Below are positions 26,586-35,488 of a DNA stretch of 64,000 bases, piece by piece. The notes beneath the pieces are model-generated. The model was not told where the DNA came from, did not search any database, and saw only the letters and a program-made list of their open reading frames with translations. The position numbers and the translations under genes were made by a program. Each line of letters starts with the position of its first letter. The first letter of the stretch is position 1. The DNA is from Neobacillus sp. OS1-2 (GTDB lineage Bacteria > Bacillota > Bacilli > Bacillales > Cytobacillaceae): positions 3,810,001 to 3,874,000 of the forward strand of contig NZ_CP133265.1 in NCBI RefSeq assembly GCF_030915505.1, written 5' to 3'.

Positions 26586-26723
26586 GTTTCGTCTCCTCTT
26601 TTGTGTTGACCTCTAGAAATAACCAACATAAGAGTATTATAAATGCTAATTAATGCTATGAAGGTATTGGGGATATGAACGTTTTATGAATATTGGAGAT
26701 GAAGGAGGTGGATGGAGAGGTTA

Positions 26724-26864
26724 TTATTCCTTTTCTTTATCAAGTGTATTTTTGAAAATACGTTTAAGGGCTTCATTTTGCATCCGAATGTATTCAAGTA
26801 ATAATTCCTTTTCTTCCTCCTCATGGTCAAGATCATCTTTATCATCTTTATCATCTTTTCTCAT
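26724..26864 (-). CDS. Small highly charged protein, 46 residues
   Basis: A short gene supported by a strong ribosome site (GGAGGTGG, 8 bases before ATG 26864). The product begins with a KDDKDDKDD acidic-lysine repeat, continues as DHEEEEKELLLEYIRMQNEA and ends in a lysine-rich helix. It is predicted to be one amphipathic helix with no Cys and no membrane span. It is oriented away from the T-box leader. I do not recognise the family. Opposite-strand frames over the same bases lack a properly spaced ribosome site. Confidence 0.6.
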   Translation of the reverse strand: MRKDDKDDKDDLDHEEEEKELLLEYIRMQNEALKRIFKNTLDKEKE

Positions 26865-27008
26865 CTAAACCACCTCCATTTTTCTAATACATGCATTTTA
26901 ACCCATTTATATTGTTGTTTAAAGTAGCTCGTAAGAAAAATATTCCACTATAGGAATTGACATTTGCGAGCAGTACGGATATAATTTTCAAAAAATACTA
27001 TTGAAACA

Positions 27009-27240
27009 ATGATGGGGATTAGTAGAGTGAAATGGTCTTACCAAGAGAGGAAACCACTGGTGCGAGGTTTCTTAGGACAGTCACTTGAACCTGCCTCTGA
27101 GTTCTGTATCGGATGTAACTTGAAGATACATGCGGATAAATTCCGTTACCATGGAAAGAGTATAAAGCAGGAGCTTTATGAATTTAGGGTGGTACCGCCA
27201 GGCCTTGGTCCCTTTTGAGGATTAGGGTCTTTTTGTATTT
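27009..27240 (+). promoter_or_regulatory. T-box riboswitch, proline-specific
   Basis: The leader contains the ordered T-box elements: AGTAGA near the 5' end, AGAGA, GGTGCGAG and GGACA of stem I, then the specifier loop GAA-CCT (CCT at 27090-27092, a proline codon), and the T-box core AGGGTGGTACCGCC at 27186-27199. A terminator hairpin with a T5 run follows (about 27207-27237). Uncharged tRNA-Pro is expected to stabilise the antiterminator and allow read-through into proS. The specifier matches the downstream gene. Confidence 0.92.
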
Positions 27241-27264
27241 AAAAATATTAATGAGGTGTCAAAA

Positions 27265-28695
27265 ATGGCAAAGGAATTTGTAAAAGATGTTACCGGAATG
27301 GACGAGGATTTCGCCCAGTGGTATACAGATGTTGTAACGAAAGCAGATTTAATTGACTATTCAAGCGTGCGCGGTTCGATGATTATTCGACCATATGGTT
27401 ATGCGCTTTGGGATAACATTAAAAATGAATTAGACAATCGTATTAAAGAAACAGGTCATGAAAATGTTTATATGCCGTTATTTATTCCTGAAAGCCTGTT
27501 ACAAAAAGAGAAGGATCATGTCGAAGGGTTTGCGCCTGAAGTGGCATGGGTTACCCATGGCGGCTCGGAACCATTAGCAGAGCGATTGGTCGTCCGTCCA
27601 ACATCAGAAGTCCTATTTTGTGAGCATTACAGTAAAATCATTCATTCACATAGAGACTTACCAAAATTATATAATCAATGGGCAAACGTAGTCCGCTGGG
27701 AAAAAACAACCCGTCCATTCCTACGCACATTAGAGTTTTTATGGCAGGAAGGGCACACAGCCCATGCGACCGATGAAGACGCTATGGAAGAAACAATCAA
27801 AATGCTGAATGTTTATGCGGAACTTTGTGAAACAGTTCTTGCGATTCCAGTGGTAAAAGGGCAGAAGACGGAAAAGGAAAAATTCGCTGGTGCAAAGGCT
27901 ACTTTTACCATTGAAAGCTTGATGCATGATGGAAAAGCGTTGCAATCTGGAACTTCGCACCATTTTGGCACAGGTTTTGCGGAAGCATTTGGTATTCAAT
28001 ACACCGACAAAGAAGGAAAACTTCAATACGTGCATCAAACCTCATGGGGCTTCACGACAAGGATTATCGGCGCATTAATCATGGTACACGGCGATGACCG
28101 CGGACTTGTGATTCCGCCAAAAGCAGCGCCAAAACAGGTTATGATTGTACCGATTGCGCAGCATAAAGAGGGCGTTCTTGATTTTGCTTATGAGTTGAAA
28201 AAGTCACTTGGTTCGGTGGCACGAGTTGATATCGATGCCAGCGATAAAAAGCCAGGCTGGAAATTCAATGAGTATGAAATGAAGGGAATCCCAGTTCGTC
28301 TTGAAGTTGGACCAAAAGATATTGAGAATAAGCAAGTGGTTTTAGTTAGACGAGATACCCTAGAAAAGGTCATAGTTCCTTTGGATGAATTAGAAACCAA
28401 GCTCGTTGCATTACTGGATGACATTCAATCCAATTTATATAACAAGGCACTAAAGCATCGCGAAGAAAGAACATCGGTTGCGTTAACCCTTCCTGAATTA
28501 AAGGAATCGCTGGAAGCAAAACCAGGATTCATTAAGGCAATGTGGTGCGGTGATTTAGCATGTGAGGAAAAAATAAAAGAGGATGCTGGGGCAACATCGC
28601 GTTGTATCCCATTCGAACAAGAAAATCTGGCTGAAAACTGTGTTTGTTGTGGAAAAGAAGCCAAACAGATGGTTTATTGGGCAAAAGCGTACTAA
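27265..28695 (+). CDS. proS: Proline-tRNA ligase, archaeal/eukaryotic-like type
   Basis: A 476-residue class II aminoacyl-tRNA synthetase that charges tRNA-Pro. It is the short form without the bacterial editing insertion: motif 2 region [25 protein letters not shown], motif 3 [13 protein letters not shown], an anticodon-binding domain and a C-terminal zinc-type domain with [10 protein letters not shown] and CVCCGK. Such ProS type 3 enzymes occur in many Bacillaceae besides or instead of the bacterial form. ATG 27265 is preferred (AATGAGGTG upstream) over GTG 27256. It is controlled by the proline T-box and followed by a strong terminator. Confidence 0.95.
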   Translation: MAKEFVKDVTGMDEDFAQWYTDVVTKADLIDYSSVRGSMIIRPYGYALWDNIKNELDNRIKETGHENVYMPLFIPESLLQKEKDHVEGFAPEVAWVTHGGSEPLAERLVVRPTSEVLFCEHYSKIIHSHRDLPKLYNQWANVVRWEKTTRPFLRTLEFLWQEGHTAHATDEDAMEETIKMLNVYAELCETVLAIPVVKGQKTEKEKFAGAKATFTIESLMHDGKALQSGTSHHFGTGFAEAFGIQYTDKEGKLQYVHQTSWGFTTRIIGALIMVHGDDRGLVIPPKAAPKQVMIVPIAQHKEGVLDFAYELKKSLGSVARVDIDASDKKPGWKFNEYEMKGIPVRLEVGPKDIENKQVVLVRRDTLEKVIVPLDELETKLVALLDDIQSNLYNKALKHREERTSVALTLPELKESLEAKPGFIKAMWCGDLACEEKIKEDAGATSRCIPFEQENLAENCVCCGKEAKQMVYWAKAY

Positions 28696-28710
28696 AAGTT
28701 GATTCTTTGA

Positions 28711-28743
28711 GAGACTCTTCCATTATGGGAGGGTCTCTTTTTT
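28711..28743 (+). terminator. Intrinsic terminator of proS
   Basis: GAGACTCTTCC pairs with GGGAGGGTCTC (wobble/mismatch in centre), followed by T6. Confidence 0.75.
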
Positions 28744-28790
28744 GAAAAATAAGTATCTTGAATAGATCATTTTGGAGAAAAATATTTCCC

Positions 28791-28888
28791 ATGAGCTAAT
28801 TTTGGTGTTTAATGAGCGGATTCTGCGGTTCAATGAGCGAATTTGGACATTCTATGAGCGAATTTTACCACGCAATGAGCGAATTTCA
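28791..28888. repeat. 21-bp tandem repeat, about 4.6 units
   Basis: The motif ATGAGCGAATT starts at 28791, 28812, 28833, 28854 and 28875, exactly 21 bp apart. The first half of each unit is conserved (the first two copies vary as ATGAGCTAATT and ATGAGCGGATT) and the second half, about 10 bp, differs between units. It is not a CRISPR: the period is too short and there is no leader or cas gene. No good coding frame runs through it. Confidence 0.85.
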
Positions 28889-28968
28889 TTTTCCTAATTA
28901 TTTTCTATTGAAAAAAGGATTTCCTAAAATTCTAGCGAATAGTAAATCTCAAATGGAGGGAACAAAAA

Positions 28969-29532
28969 ATGAAACCAATCCTTATTGATTTTCCAGAAGA
29001 ATTTTACACGGAAAGATTAGTAATCCGAAAGCCAATGCCTGGGGATGGAAAAGCTGTATACCAAGCCATGCAAGCCTCATTAAATGAACTAAAGCCTTGG
29101 ATGCCGTGGGCACATCGGGAGCAAACTGTGGAGGACGTAGAGGCGAACATGAGGGAGGCCCATGCAAAATTTTTAACGCGCGAGGACTTACGTCTTCATA
29201 TTTTTCTTAAAGAAACAGGTGAATTCATCGCATCTTCTGGCTTACATAGAATTAAATGGGAGATTCCTAAATTTGAAATCGGGTATTGGATTGATACGAG
29301 GTTTAGCAGCCAAGGATACGTGACTGAAGCTACCAAGGCAATTACTGAGTTTGCTTTTTCCGCATTGATGGCAAAACGAGTTGAAATTCGTTGTGACTCT
29401 AAGAATATAAGAAGTAGAGCAATACCTGAAAAATTAGGCTTTACACTAGAAGGTATCTTAAAAAATGATGGAATTTCGGCTGACACAAGAGAGCTTCGGG
29501 ATACCTGTATTTTCGCAAAAATAAAGCCATAA
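28969..29532 (+). CDS. GNAT acetyltransferase, RimJ/RimL type
   Basis: A 187-residue acetyltransferase of the RimJ/RimL (Acetyltransf_3) group. The N-terminal YTERLVIRKPMPGDG and WMPWAHREQTVED are characteristic, as are GYWIDTRFSSQGYVTEATKAI (acetyl-CoA binding) and the ending IPEKLGFTLEGILKNDG. The usual first words of the final motif (N-x-x-S) read RSRAIPEKLGF. The ATG has GGAGGG upstream. It is monocistronic. Ribosomal protein or small-molecule substrates are both possible. Confidence 0.88.
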   Translation: MKPILIDFPEEFYTERLVIRKPMPGDGKAVYQAMQASLNELKPWMPWAHREQTVEDVEANMREAHAKFLTREDLRLHIFLKETGEFIASSGLHRIKWEIPKFEIGYWIDTRFSSQGYVTEATKAITEFAFSALMAKRVEIRCDSKNIRSRAIPEKLGFTLEGILKNDGISADTRELRDTCIFAKIKP

Positions 29533-29539
29533 TCAAATG

Positions 29540-29571
29540 AAAAACTCGACCACTAGAAATGTCGAGTTTTT
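29540..29571. terminator. Bidirectional terminator
   Basis: AAAAACTCGAC pairs with GTCGAGTTTTT (10-nt loop) between convergent genes. Confidence 0.85.
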
Positions 29572-30182
29572 CATAGTACATACCTTTGCAAATAGAATTT
29601 TGTAATCGCTAAATACTCACGGGTGTAGGATTTTATTACCGCCTTCCATGGTGTCTTAGCTGGAAGCCCTTGTACATCTAAACCCTGATCACGTGCAATA
29701 GAGATGGCACGATACAGGTGAAAAGTATTCGTCACAACAAGCCCTGACATTGCATCCTGAGGGATAAGCTTTTTTGAAAAATCAATATTTTCATATGTAT
29801 CAGTTGAACGGTCTTCTAATATAATCCGAGTTTCATTTATTCCTTGTTTTACAAGTTCTCGCTTAATGGATTCCGCTTCAGAGATAGCTTCACCGGATCC
29901 TTTGCCCCCCGATGCAATAATGACGGTGTCTTGATTTTCTTTTGCATATTTAGCAGCCGCATTAATTCTGCTGGCAAATACAAGTGTGGGAACGGTACCT
30001 TTTACTCTTGCCCCGAGCACGATTAAATAATCAGCATTCTTAGGGGCATCCTCGTTACTATACTGACTGATCTTAAATTGCAGAAAGCTAGCATAAATTA
30101 GACCAATAATCACAAAAACTCCAAATATCACTATTATTTTTTTCTTATTCTTCATCCATCCCAATCCATTTCGTAAAGTCAT
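29571..30182 (-). CDS. YdcF/SanA-family (DUF218) membrane-anchored protein
   Basis: A 203-residue protein with one N-terminal span (KIIVIFGVFVIIGLIYASFLQF) and a DUF218 domain: ADYLIVLGARVKG, VIIASGGKGSGEAISEAESIKRELVKQGI, ILEDRSTDTYENIDFSK and VVTNTFHLYRAISIARDQGL. SanA-like proteins affect envelope permeability; the enzymatic role is unknown. No clear ribosome site precedes ATG 30182; ATG 30155 (MKNKKK) is an equally good start. It follows a terminator of the degV gene, so it has its own promoter. Confidence 0.85.
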   Translation of the reverse strand: MTLRNGLGWMKNKKKIIVIFGVFVIIGLIYASFLQFKISQYSNEDAPKNADYLIVLGARVKGTVPTLVFASRINAAAKYAKENQDTVIIASGGKGSGEAISEAESIKRELVKQGINETRIILEDRSTDTYENIDFSKKLIPQDAMSGLVVTNTFHLYRAISIARDQGLDVQGLPAKTPWKAVIKSYTREYLAITKFYLQRYVL

Positions 30183-30228
30183 TATGTAAATGGTACCATA
30201 AAATGACAGTCATTTATATGATAAAAAG

Positions 30229-30258
30229 AAAAGGTGCATGAAACTCCATGCACCTTTT
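30229..30258 (-). terminator. Intrinsic terminator of the DegV gene
   Basis: AAAAGGTGCATG pairs with CATGCACCTTTT, 6-nt loop. The strand follows from the gene above. Confidence 0.8.
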
Positions 30259-30263
30259 CCCTG

Positions 30264-31112
30264 TTATTCACATACCCATGAAAGTCCAAGCGTTCCTACC
30301 CCAGTATGTACGCCTGCGACTGTTATGAGCATTAATTTTTCAGTTTCAATAGTAGGAAATGAATCGTTAACCAGTTTTTCAAACAGATCAGCCTTTTCTA
30401 AATCATTTGCATGAACGATGGCCACTTTCTGGACTGACTTGGATTCAAGGTCTTCAGTTAATTTATTCACTAGCCAAGCAAAAGCTTTTTTTTCGGTGCG
30501 GACTTTGTCCTTTATTCTAGCTGCCCCTTCTTCAATCGATAAAATAGGTTTGATATTAAAGAGAGACGCTAATATTTTTTGACCCCCGGAAACCCGGCCG
30601 CTTTTATGAAGCTGATCCAGGTTTGAAGGGACCAAATAAAGCCGAGTTTGGTCACGGAAAGCATTTAATTGTGCCACCACTTCATCGGCATCAAGCCCTT
30701 CATTCTCTAATTCAATCCCTTTTTTTATCAAATGGGAAAGAGGGTAGGACCCTGTCTGTGAATCAATCGCAAACAGTTTAAACTCTTCCATGTCTGCCGC
30801 CATAACCGATGATTGAAACGTACCCGTCAATAAACTTGAGGCATGGATCGCGATCCCGCAGTCGTAATCTTCCTTTAATTTATGATATAGTTCAACAAAA
30901 TCATTAATAGATGGCTGAGAAGTTTGAAATTTACCTTCTTCATTTTTCATTCGTTCATAAAATTCTTTCTCGGTAATATCAATAGTCTCTTTATAAAATT
31001 CATCATTTATAACAACGTGCAGCGGAATAACATGAATATGATGTTGTTCAATAAACTCTTTGCTAAGAGAAGCGGTCGTGTCAGTAATCCACGCAATCTT
31101 TGATTTTTTCAT
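30264..31112 (-). CDS. DegV family fatty-acid-binding protein
   Basis: A 282-residue two-domain DegV protein, which presents fatty acids to a kinase of the FakB type. The N-terminal IAWITDTTASLSKEF, the EGKFQTSQPS binding segment and HASSLLTGTFQSSVMAA are typical. The C-terminal domain includes LHKSGRVSGGQK. The start at 31112 has AGAGGA upstream. No fakA is adjacent. A perfect-armed palindrome (31179-31196) lies in its promoter region. It diverges from hmp. Confidence 0.92.
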   Translation of the reverse strand: MKKSKIAWITDTTASLSKEFIEQHHIHVIPLHVVINDEFYKETIDITEKEFYERMKNEEGKFQTSQPSINDFVELYHKLKEDYDCGIAIHASSLLTGTFQSSVMAADMEEFKLFAIDSQTGSYPLSHLIKKGIELENEGLDADEVVAQLNAFRDQTRLYLVPSNLDQLHKSGRVSGGQKILASLFNIKPILSIEEGAARIKDKVRTEKKAFAWLVNKLTEDLESKSVQKVAIVHANDLEKADLFEKLVNDSFPTIETEKLMLITVAGVHTGVGTLGLSWVCE

Positions 31113-31178
31113 CTAATCCTCTTCCTCCAGTGGTTATCTCGCATAATTTCTACCTAGGACAACCATATAAAAATGGAA

Positions 31179-31196
31179 TGTAACTGACTAGTTACA
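31179..31196. promoter_or_regulatory. Palindrome in the degV/hmp intergenic region
   Basis: TGTAACT-GACT-AGTTACA, perfect 7-bp arms. The size and symmetry suit a TetR- or MarR-type dimer. It is one base longer than a TnrA/GlnR box (TGTNA-N7-TNACA), so that assignment is not made. Confidence 0.5.
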
Positions 31197-31262
31197 TTTG
31201 TCATGTTCAAAAGTGAACAATTTGTGAAAATGTCATCAATTCATTATATGAATATCGTCAAG

Positions 31263-31278
31263 TGTGATTTATATCACT
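31263..31278. promoter_or_regulatory. Fnr/CRP-type box upstream of hmp
   Basis: TGTGA-N6-TCACT, one base from the Fnr consensus TGTGA-N6-TCACA, 72 bp before the hmp start. Oxygen- or NO-responsive control would fit the gene. Confidence 0.55.
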
Positions 31279-31349
31279 AGATTCGTGTGCGTCATTTCAT
31301 ATACTTAACACTATATTCATAGTGAAAATACATATAAGGAGTGTTCATA

Positions 31350-32564
31350 ATGCTAGATCAGAGAACTATAGAGATCATTAAATCAACAGTACCGGTATTA
31401 GAAAAACACGGAGAAACCATTACAACCCGCTTTTATCAATTGATGTTCGGAAATCATCCGGAATTATTAAATATCTTTAATCATGCTAATCAAAAACAAG
31501 GGAGACAGCAAAAAGCACTTGCAGGGACGGTTTATGCTGCAGCAATGTACATAGACAATCTTGAAGCCATCCTTCCTGTCGTGAAACAAATTGCCCATAA
31601 ACATAGAAGCCTTGGCATAAAGCCGGAGCATTATCCGATTGTAGGAAAACATCTTTTGTTAGCGATTAAGGATGTATTAGGGGATGCCGGAACGGACGAA
31701 ATTATCAATGCTTGGGCAGTGGCTTATAACGTTATTGCCGATGCCTTCATCAGTGTTGAAGCAGAAATGTATGAGGAAGCAGAAAACCAATCAGGAGGTT
31801 GGGACGGCTTCCGCTGCTTTATTGTTGATCGAAAAGTAGTCGAAAGTGATGTCATAACCTCTTTTTATTTAAAACCAGAAGATAAAAAAGGAATTGCAAA
31901 CTTTATTCCTGGTCAGTATATTAGTATAAAACTAGAAATAGAGGGTGAAAAGTTCACTCACATTCGTCAATACAGTCTTTCTGATGCTCCTGGAAAGGAC
32001 TATTATCGTATTAGTGTGAAGCGTGAGGCTGGAACTCCAAACCCAGATGGAATGGTGTCCAACTATCTGCATAATGGTGTAAATGAAGGGGACATTCTAA
32101 AAATTAGTGCCCCTGCGGGTGATTTTGTCCTTGATACCGAAAGCACAACGCCTGTTGTGCTGCTAAGTGGTGGAGTTGGTTTAACGCCAATGATGAGTAT
32201 GTTAAAAACAGTTGTTGAAATGCAGCCCGGGCGTAAGGTAACGTTTGTTCATGCTGCCGCTAACAGTAATGTTCATGCCTTAAGAGATGAGGTGGAAGAG
32301 TTAGCAGCGCTTGACCACGTAAATTCATTTATTTTTTATGATGCACCAACTGAAGAAGATCGCGTGAATAATCGCTTTGATGTGGAGGGCTATATCACAC
32401 GTGATTGGTTAAAAGCAACTATTTCTATTGAGGCTGCAGACTTTTATTTTTGCGGACCGGTTCCATTTATGAAGGCAATAAACCGTTCACTAAAAGAATT
32501 AGGAGTGAATGAAGATAGGATTCACTTCGAATTCTTTGGTCCAAAAGGTGATTTAGAAGAATAG
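31350..32564 (+). CDS. hmp: Flavohaemoglobin, nitric oxide dioxygenase
   Basis: A 404-residue enzyme that oxidises NO to nitrate. The globin domain (1-140) has the distal Tyr in TTRFYQLMF and the proximal His in AHKHRSLGI. The reductase part has the FAD motif RQYSLSD, NAD-binding LLSGGVGLTPMMSM and the C-terminal FEFFGP. The ATG at 31350 follows AAGGAGTG. An Fnr-type box lies upstream. Length and order match B. subtilis Hmp. Confidence 0.96.
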   Translation: MLDQRTIEIIKSTVPVLEKHGETITTRFYQLMFGNHPELLNIFNHANQKQGRQQKALAGTVYAAAMYIDNLEAILPVVKQIAHKHRSLGIKPEHYPIVGKHLLLAIKDVLGDAGTDEIINAWAVAYNVIADAFISVEAEMYEEAENQSGGWDGFRCFIVDRKVVESDVITSFYLKPEDKKGIANFIPGQYISIKLEIEGEKFTHIRQYSLSDAPGKDYYRISVKREAGTPNPDGMVSNYLHNGVNEGDILKISAPAGDFVLDTESTTPVVLLSGGVGLTPMMSMLKTVVEMQPGRKVTFVHAAANSNVHALRDEVEELAALDHVNSFIFYDAPTEEDRVNNRFDVEGYITRDWLKATISIEAADFYFCGPVPFMKAINRSLKELGVNEDRIHFEFFGPKGDLEE

Positions 32565-32578
32565 TAGAAAGGAAAGTC

Positions 32579-32612
32579 GGTATCCAATCCATTTGGATAC
32601 CAATTATTTTTT
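32579..32612 (+). terminator. Intrinsic terminator of hmp
   Basis: GGTATCCAA pairs with TTGGATACC (5-nt loop) followed by a T-rich tract. Confidence 0.7.
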
Positions 32613-32699
32613 TGAAAAAAAACAAAAACCCGTGGTTGAAAGTTTGATTCAACTCCCAACTATGATTAAATAATAGAAAAGGCCAGAAAGGATGTTTTT

Positions 32700-33476
32700 A
32701 TGAATAAGAATGTCATACGTTCGATTACTGCCATAGCGGTATTATTTTGCCTTCTCTGGCTGATCGGGCTTGGCTTTGCAGTTGGTGAATATTATGCGGG
32801 TAAACCGGAGAAGGCTCCCGTGGCCACCACCGGTAACAAAAAAGTGGAAACCAAAAAGGCTTTAACCATTGTAGCATTAGGTGATTCCCTTACACGGGGT
32901 ACGGGTGATGAAACGGGAAAAGGCTATGTGGGGGTCTTGATGGATGAAATAAAAGAAAAGTCAAAGCGACCCGTTCAGCTTACAAACTTGGGTATTAATG
33001 GTCAAAGATCTAATCAACTCCGGAAGCAAGTTCAGGAAACCGAAGTCGGAAGGCAAATTCAAAAGGCGGATATCGTATTGGTGACGATTGGCGGGAATGA
33101 TTTGTTTCGCGGGGGTCAAGGATTAGCCGATTTTGAAACTGAAGATATAGCAACGATTGAAAAGAAATACCTTGATAACCTAAAATTTATTTTTGAACAA
33201 ATCCGTAAAAATAATCCGAATGCGAATGTGTTTTTCATTGGCTTGTATAATCCCTTTATTGAATTAGATCAAGGGAAAGAGATGTCCAAAGTCATTCGTC
33301 ATTGGAATTATGACAGTGCAGAAGTTAGCGCTGCTTATCCTAAAATCGTGTTTGTACCAACATTCGACTTGTTTGAGCTAAAGGTAAACGACTATCTGTA
33401 TTCGGACAAGTTTCATCCAAATTCAAAAGGATACCGTTTAATTGCTGAACGAGTAGCCTCATTGCTCACCTGGTAG
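32700..33476 (+). CDS. SGNH/GDSL hydrolase, membrane-anchored
   Basis: A 258-residue lipase/esterase-like protein (YpmR-like). There is one N-terminal span, then a linker, then catalytic blocks: GDSLTRG (nucleophile Ser), GGND (oxyanion Asn) and DKFHPNSKGY (Asp-x-x-His). The enzyme faces outside the cell; the substrate, lipid or wall ester, is unknown. The start follows AAAGGATG. Its stop is 12 bp before the ABC ATPase start, so the three genes 32700-35376 probably form an operon. Confidence 0.88.
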   Translation: MNKNVIRSITAIAVLFCLLWLIGLGFAVGEYYAGKPEKAPVATTGNKKVETKKALTIVALGDSLTRGTGDETGKGYVGVLMDEIKEKSKRPVQLTNLGINGQRSNQLRKQVQETEVGRQIQKADIVLVTIGGNDLFRGGQGLADFETEDIATIEKKYLDNLKFIFEQIRKNNPNANVFFIGLYNPFIELDQGKEMSKVIRHWNYDSAEVSAAYPKIVFVPTFDLFELKVNDYLYSDKFHPNSKGYRLIAERVASLLTW

Positions 33477-33488
33477 GGAGTGTTATCG

Positions 33489-34403
33489 ATGGAGAAAAAC
33501 GTTACATTATCGGTTAAGAATCTAAAAAAAGTGATTGGGAAAAGAGAAATTATCAAAGGGTTAACCTTCGATTTACGTGAAGGGGAAGTGTTTGGATTCT
33601 TGGGACCGAATGGTGCCGGGAAAACCACCACCATCCGTATGCTAGTTGGGTTGATTAAACCCACATCAGGAAGTGTTCACATTTGTGGATACAATATTGA
33701 AGACCAATTTCAGGCTGCAGTTAGTAATCTTGGTTGTATAGTTGAAAATCCAGAACTATATCCTTATTTATCTGGTTATAATAATTTGCTTCATTTTGCC
33801 CGGATGCTTGATCATATCGGAGATAATCGGATTCAGGAAGTCGTAGCGCTTGTTGGGTTAACGGAAAGAATTCATGATAAAGTAAAAACCTATTCTCTCG
33901 GAATGCGACAGCGCCTCGGAATTGCCCAGGCTCTTTTGGGGGAACCAAAAGTTTTGATTCTTGATGAACCAACAAATGGATTGGATCCGGCAGGGATACG
34001 TGAAATGAGGCAATTTATTCGGTTTTTAGCGGAACAGGAAGGGTTAAGCGTCCTTGTCTCCAGCCATTTATTGAGCGAAATTCAATTACTTTGTGACCGA
34101 GTAGCCATCATTTCAAAAGGGTCAATCATTCGAGTTGATACCGTGCAGCATTTGCTTGCAAATCGCGAGCGGGTCGTTTGGCACGTTACTCCGTATGCCA
34201 AGGGAAAACAAGTTTTGGAAAGCTTAACCACCATTGAGGCAAAAGAAGACGGTACGATTCTCACAGAATATGATGTCGCGAAGATACCAGACTGGAATAA
34301 ACAGCTTGTTGAAGCGGGTATAGCAGTAACTGAAATGAATCGAAAAATGCCAGTGCTAGAAGATTTATTCCTCGAACTTACGGGGGGTGACAGTATTGAA
34401 TAA
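33489..34403 (+). CDS. ABC transporter ATP-binding protein
   Basis: A 304-residue ATPase of the CcmA/BcrA exporter type. Walker A GPNGAGKTT, signature YSLGMRQRLGIAQALL, Walker B VLILDEPTNGLDP and H-loop SSHLL are present. A C-terminal extension of about 80 residues is typical of this class. ATG 33489 follows AGGGAG; GTG 33480 is less likely. It overlaps the permease gene by 8 bases. Confidence 0.93.
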   Translation: MEKNVTLSVKNLKKVIGKREIIKGLTFDLREGEVFGFLGPNGAGKTTTIRMLVGLIKPTSGSVHICGYNIEDQFQAAVSNLGCIVENPELYPYLSGYNNLLHFARMLDHIGDNRIQEVVALVGLTERIHDKVKTYSLGMRQRLGIAQALLGEPKVLILDEPTNGLDPAGIREMRQFIRFLAEQEGLSVLVSSHLLSEIQLLCDRVAIISKGSIIRVDTVQHLLANRERVVWHVTPYAKGKQVLESLTTIEAKEDGTILTEYDVAKIPDWNKQLVEAGIAVTEMNRKMPVLEDLFLELTGGDSIE

Positions 34404-35376
34404 ACTGATTCAAAATGAAATGATGAAGCTGATTGCCAAGAAGCGTCTGATTGTCATCGCACTCATTATTGGCGTTCTTGTGATGTTATTTACATATGCA
34501 CAATATAAGCAAGTCCAAACCCAGCGGGAAAAAATTGGGACGAGTGATTGGCGCACGATCTTACAGCAGCAGATTGTGGACACGACAAACCGTTTAAGCA
34601 GCAGCAGGATGTCTGACGAGTGGAAAAAACAATTGCAAATCACCTTGCAGCAGGAACAATATTATTTGGATCATGATATTAATCCAGCAGAGCCAGGCGC
34701 ACCAACGTTTATGAGAATCTTTTTGGAAAACTCAATCGATCTTTTTATCCCATTAATGGTGATGGTCATCGCCAGTGATCTAGTGTCCTCTGAACATAGT
34801 TTGGGTTCGATCAAGCTGTTATTAACAAGACCTGTGAAGAGGTGGAGGGTGCTAGCAAGTAAATATTTGACCCTCTGTTTGGCGATATCATTAATTATTG
34901 CCATTACAGGCATCCTTTCCTACCTTATTTCAGGAATAGTCTTCGGTTATAAGGGCTGGGGGGCACCCATTTTAACCGGTTTTAATGTTACGGATACTGG
35001 GCTAAACACTTCAGAAGTCAAACTTCTAAGTTTATGGAAGTTTTTGTTGATGGATTTTGGATTAGTGTGGTTTGTAGCGATCGTTGTCGGAACCTTAACG
35101 TTCATGCTGTCTGTTTTAATCCGGAGCACGGCAGCGGGAATGGGGGTCATGCTCGCCGCCTTAATTTCAGGAGCAATCTTAAATAATATGGTATCTTCTT
35201 GGGAAACGGCTAAATACTTTTTTATGGTGAATTTACGGTTAACGGACTATATGAAAGGAACAGCACCGCCGATTGAGGGGATGAATCTTACCTTCTCGAT
35301 GTTGGTTCTACTCGTGTGGTGGGCTGGTGCTTTATTCGTTTCATTTATGGTCTTTACAAAAAAGGATGTTTATTAA
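34396..35376 (+). CDS. ABC-2 type permease
   Basis: A 326-residue membrane protein with about six spans and a large external loop after span 1 (about 40-105, rich in Gln and Ser). It has the ABC-2 hallmark SEHSLGSIKLLLTRPVKRWRVLASKYL. TTG 34396 is chosen because GGGGGGTGA precedes it; GTG 34387 is inside that ribosome site. It pairs with the ATPase above. The co-transcribed SGNH hydrolase suggests a lipid- or envelope-related substrate, which is inference. Confidence 0.88.
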   Translation: MNKLIQNEMMKLIAKKRLIVIALIIGVLVMLFTYAQYKQVQTQREKIGTSDWRTILQQQIVDTTNRLSSSRMSDEWKKQLQITLQQEQYYLDHDINPAEPGAPTFMRIFLENSIDLFIPLMVMVIASDLVSSEHSLGSIKLLLTRPVKRWRVLASKYLTLCLAISLIIAITGILSYLISGIVFGYKGWGAPILTGFNVTDTGLNTSEVKLLSLWKFLLMDFGLVWFVAIVVGTLTFMLSVLIRSTAAGMGVMLAALISGAILNNMVSSWETAKYFFMVNLRLTDYMKGTAPPIEGMNLTFSMLVLLVWWAGALFVSFMVFTKKDVY

Positions 35377-35380
35377 TAAT

Positions 35381-35416
35381 AAGTGATCCCGGTTACGGCG
35401 GGGATTACTTTTTTTG
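35381..35416 (+). terminator. Intrinsic terminator of the SGNH-ABC operon
   Basis: AGTGATCCC pairs with GGGATTACT, followed by T7. Confidence 0.75.
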
Positions 35417-35488
35417 CCCAAAAATTGCCGGAGACCTAAAAATTTAATAAAATTAGGGTTGAAAAATACGGAAAATGGGGGAGTCTGT

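Noticed and set aside
26686..26868. Plus-strand serine-rich open frame
   Set aside because: Antisense shadow of the 46-residue gene; the AAGGAGGTGG there is only 2-3 bases from the next ATG and the resulting peptide has 29 residues.
28791..28888. CRISPR array
   Set aside because: Period 21 bp with only 11 bp conserved; no cas genes or leader.
31179..31196. TnrA/GlnR box
   Set aside because: Spacing is TGTNA-N8-TNACA, one base longer than required.
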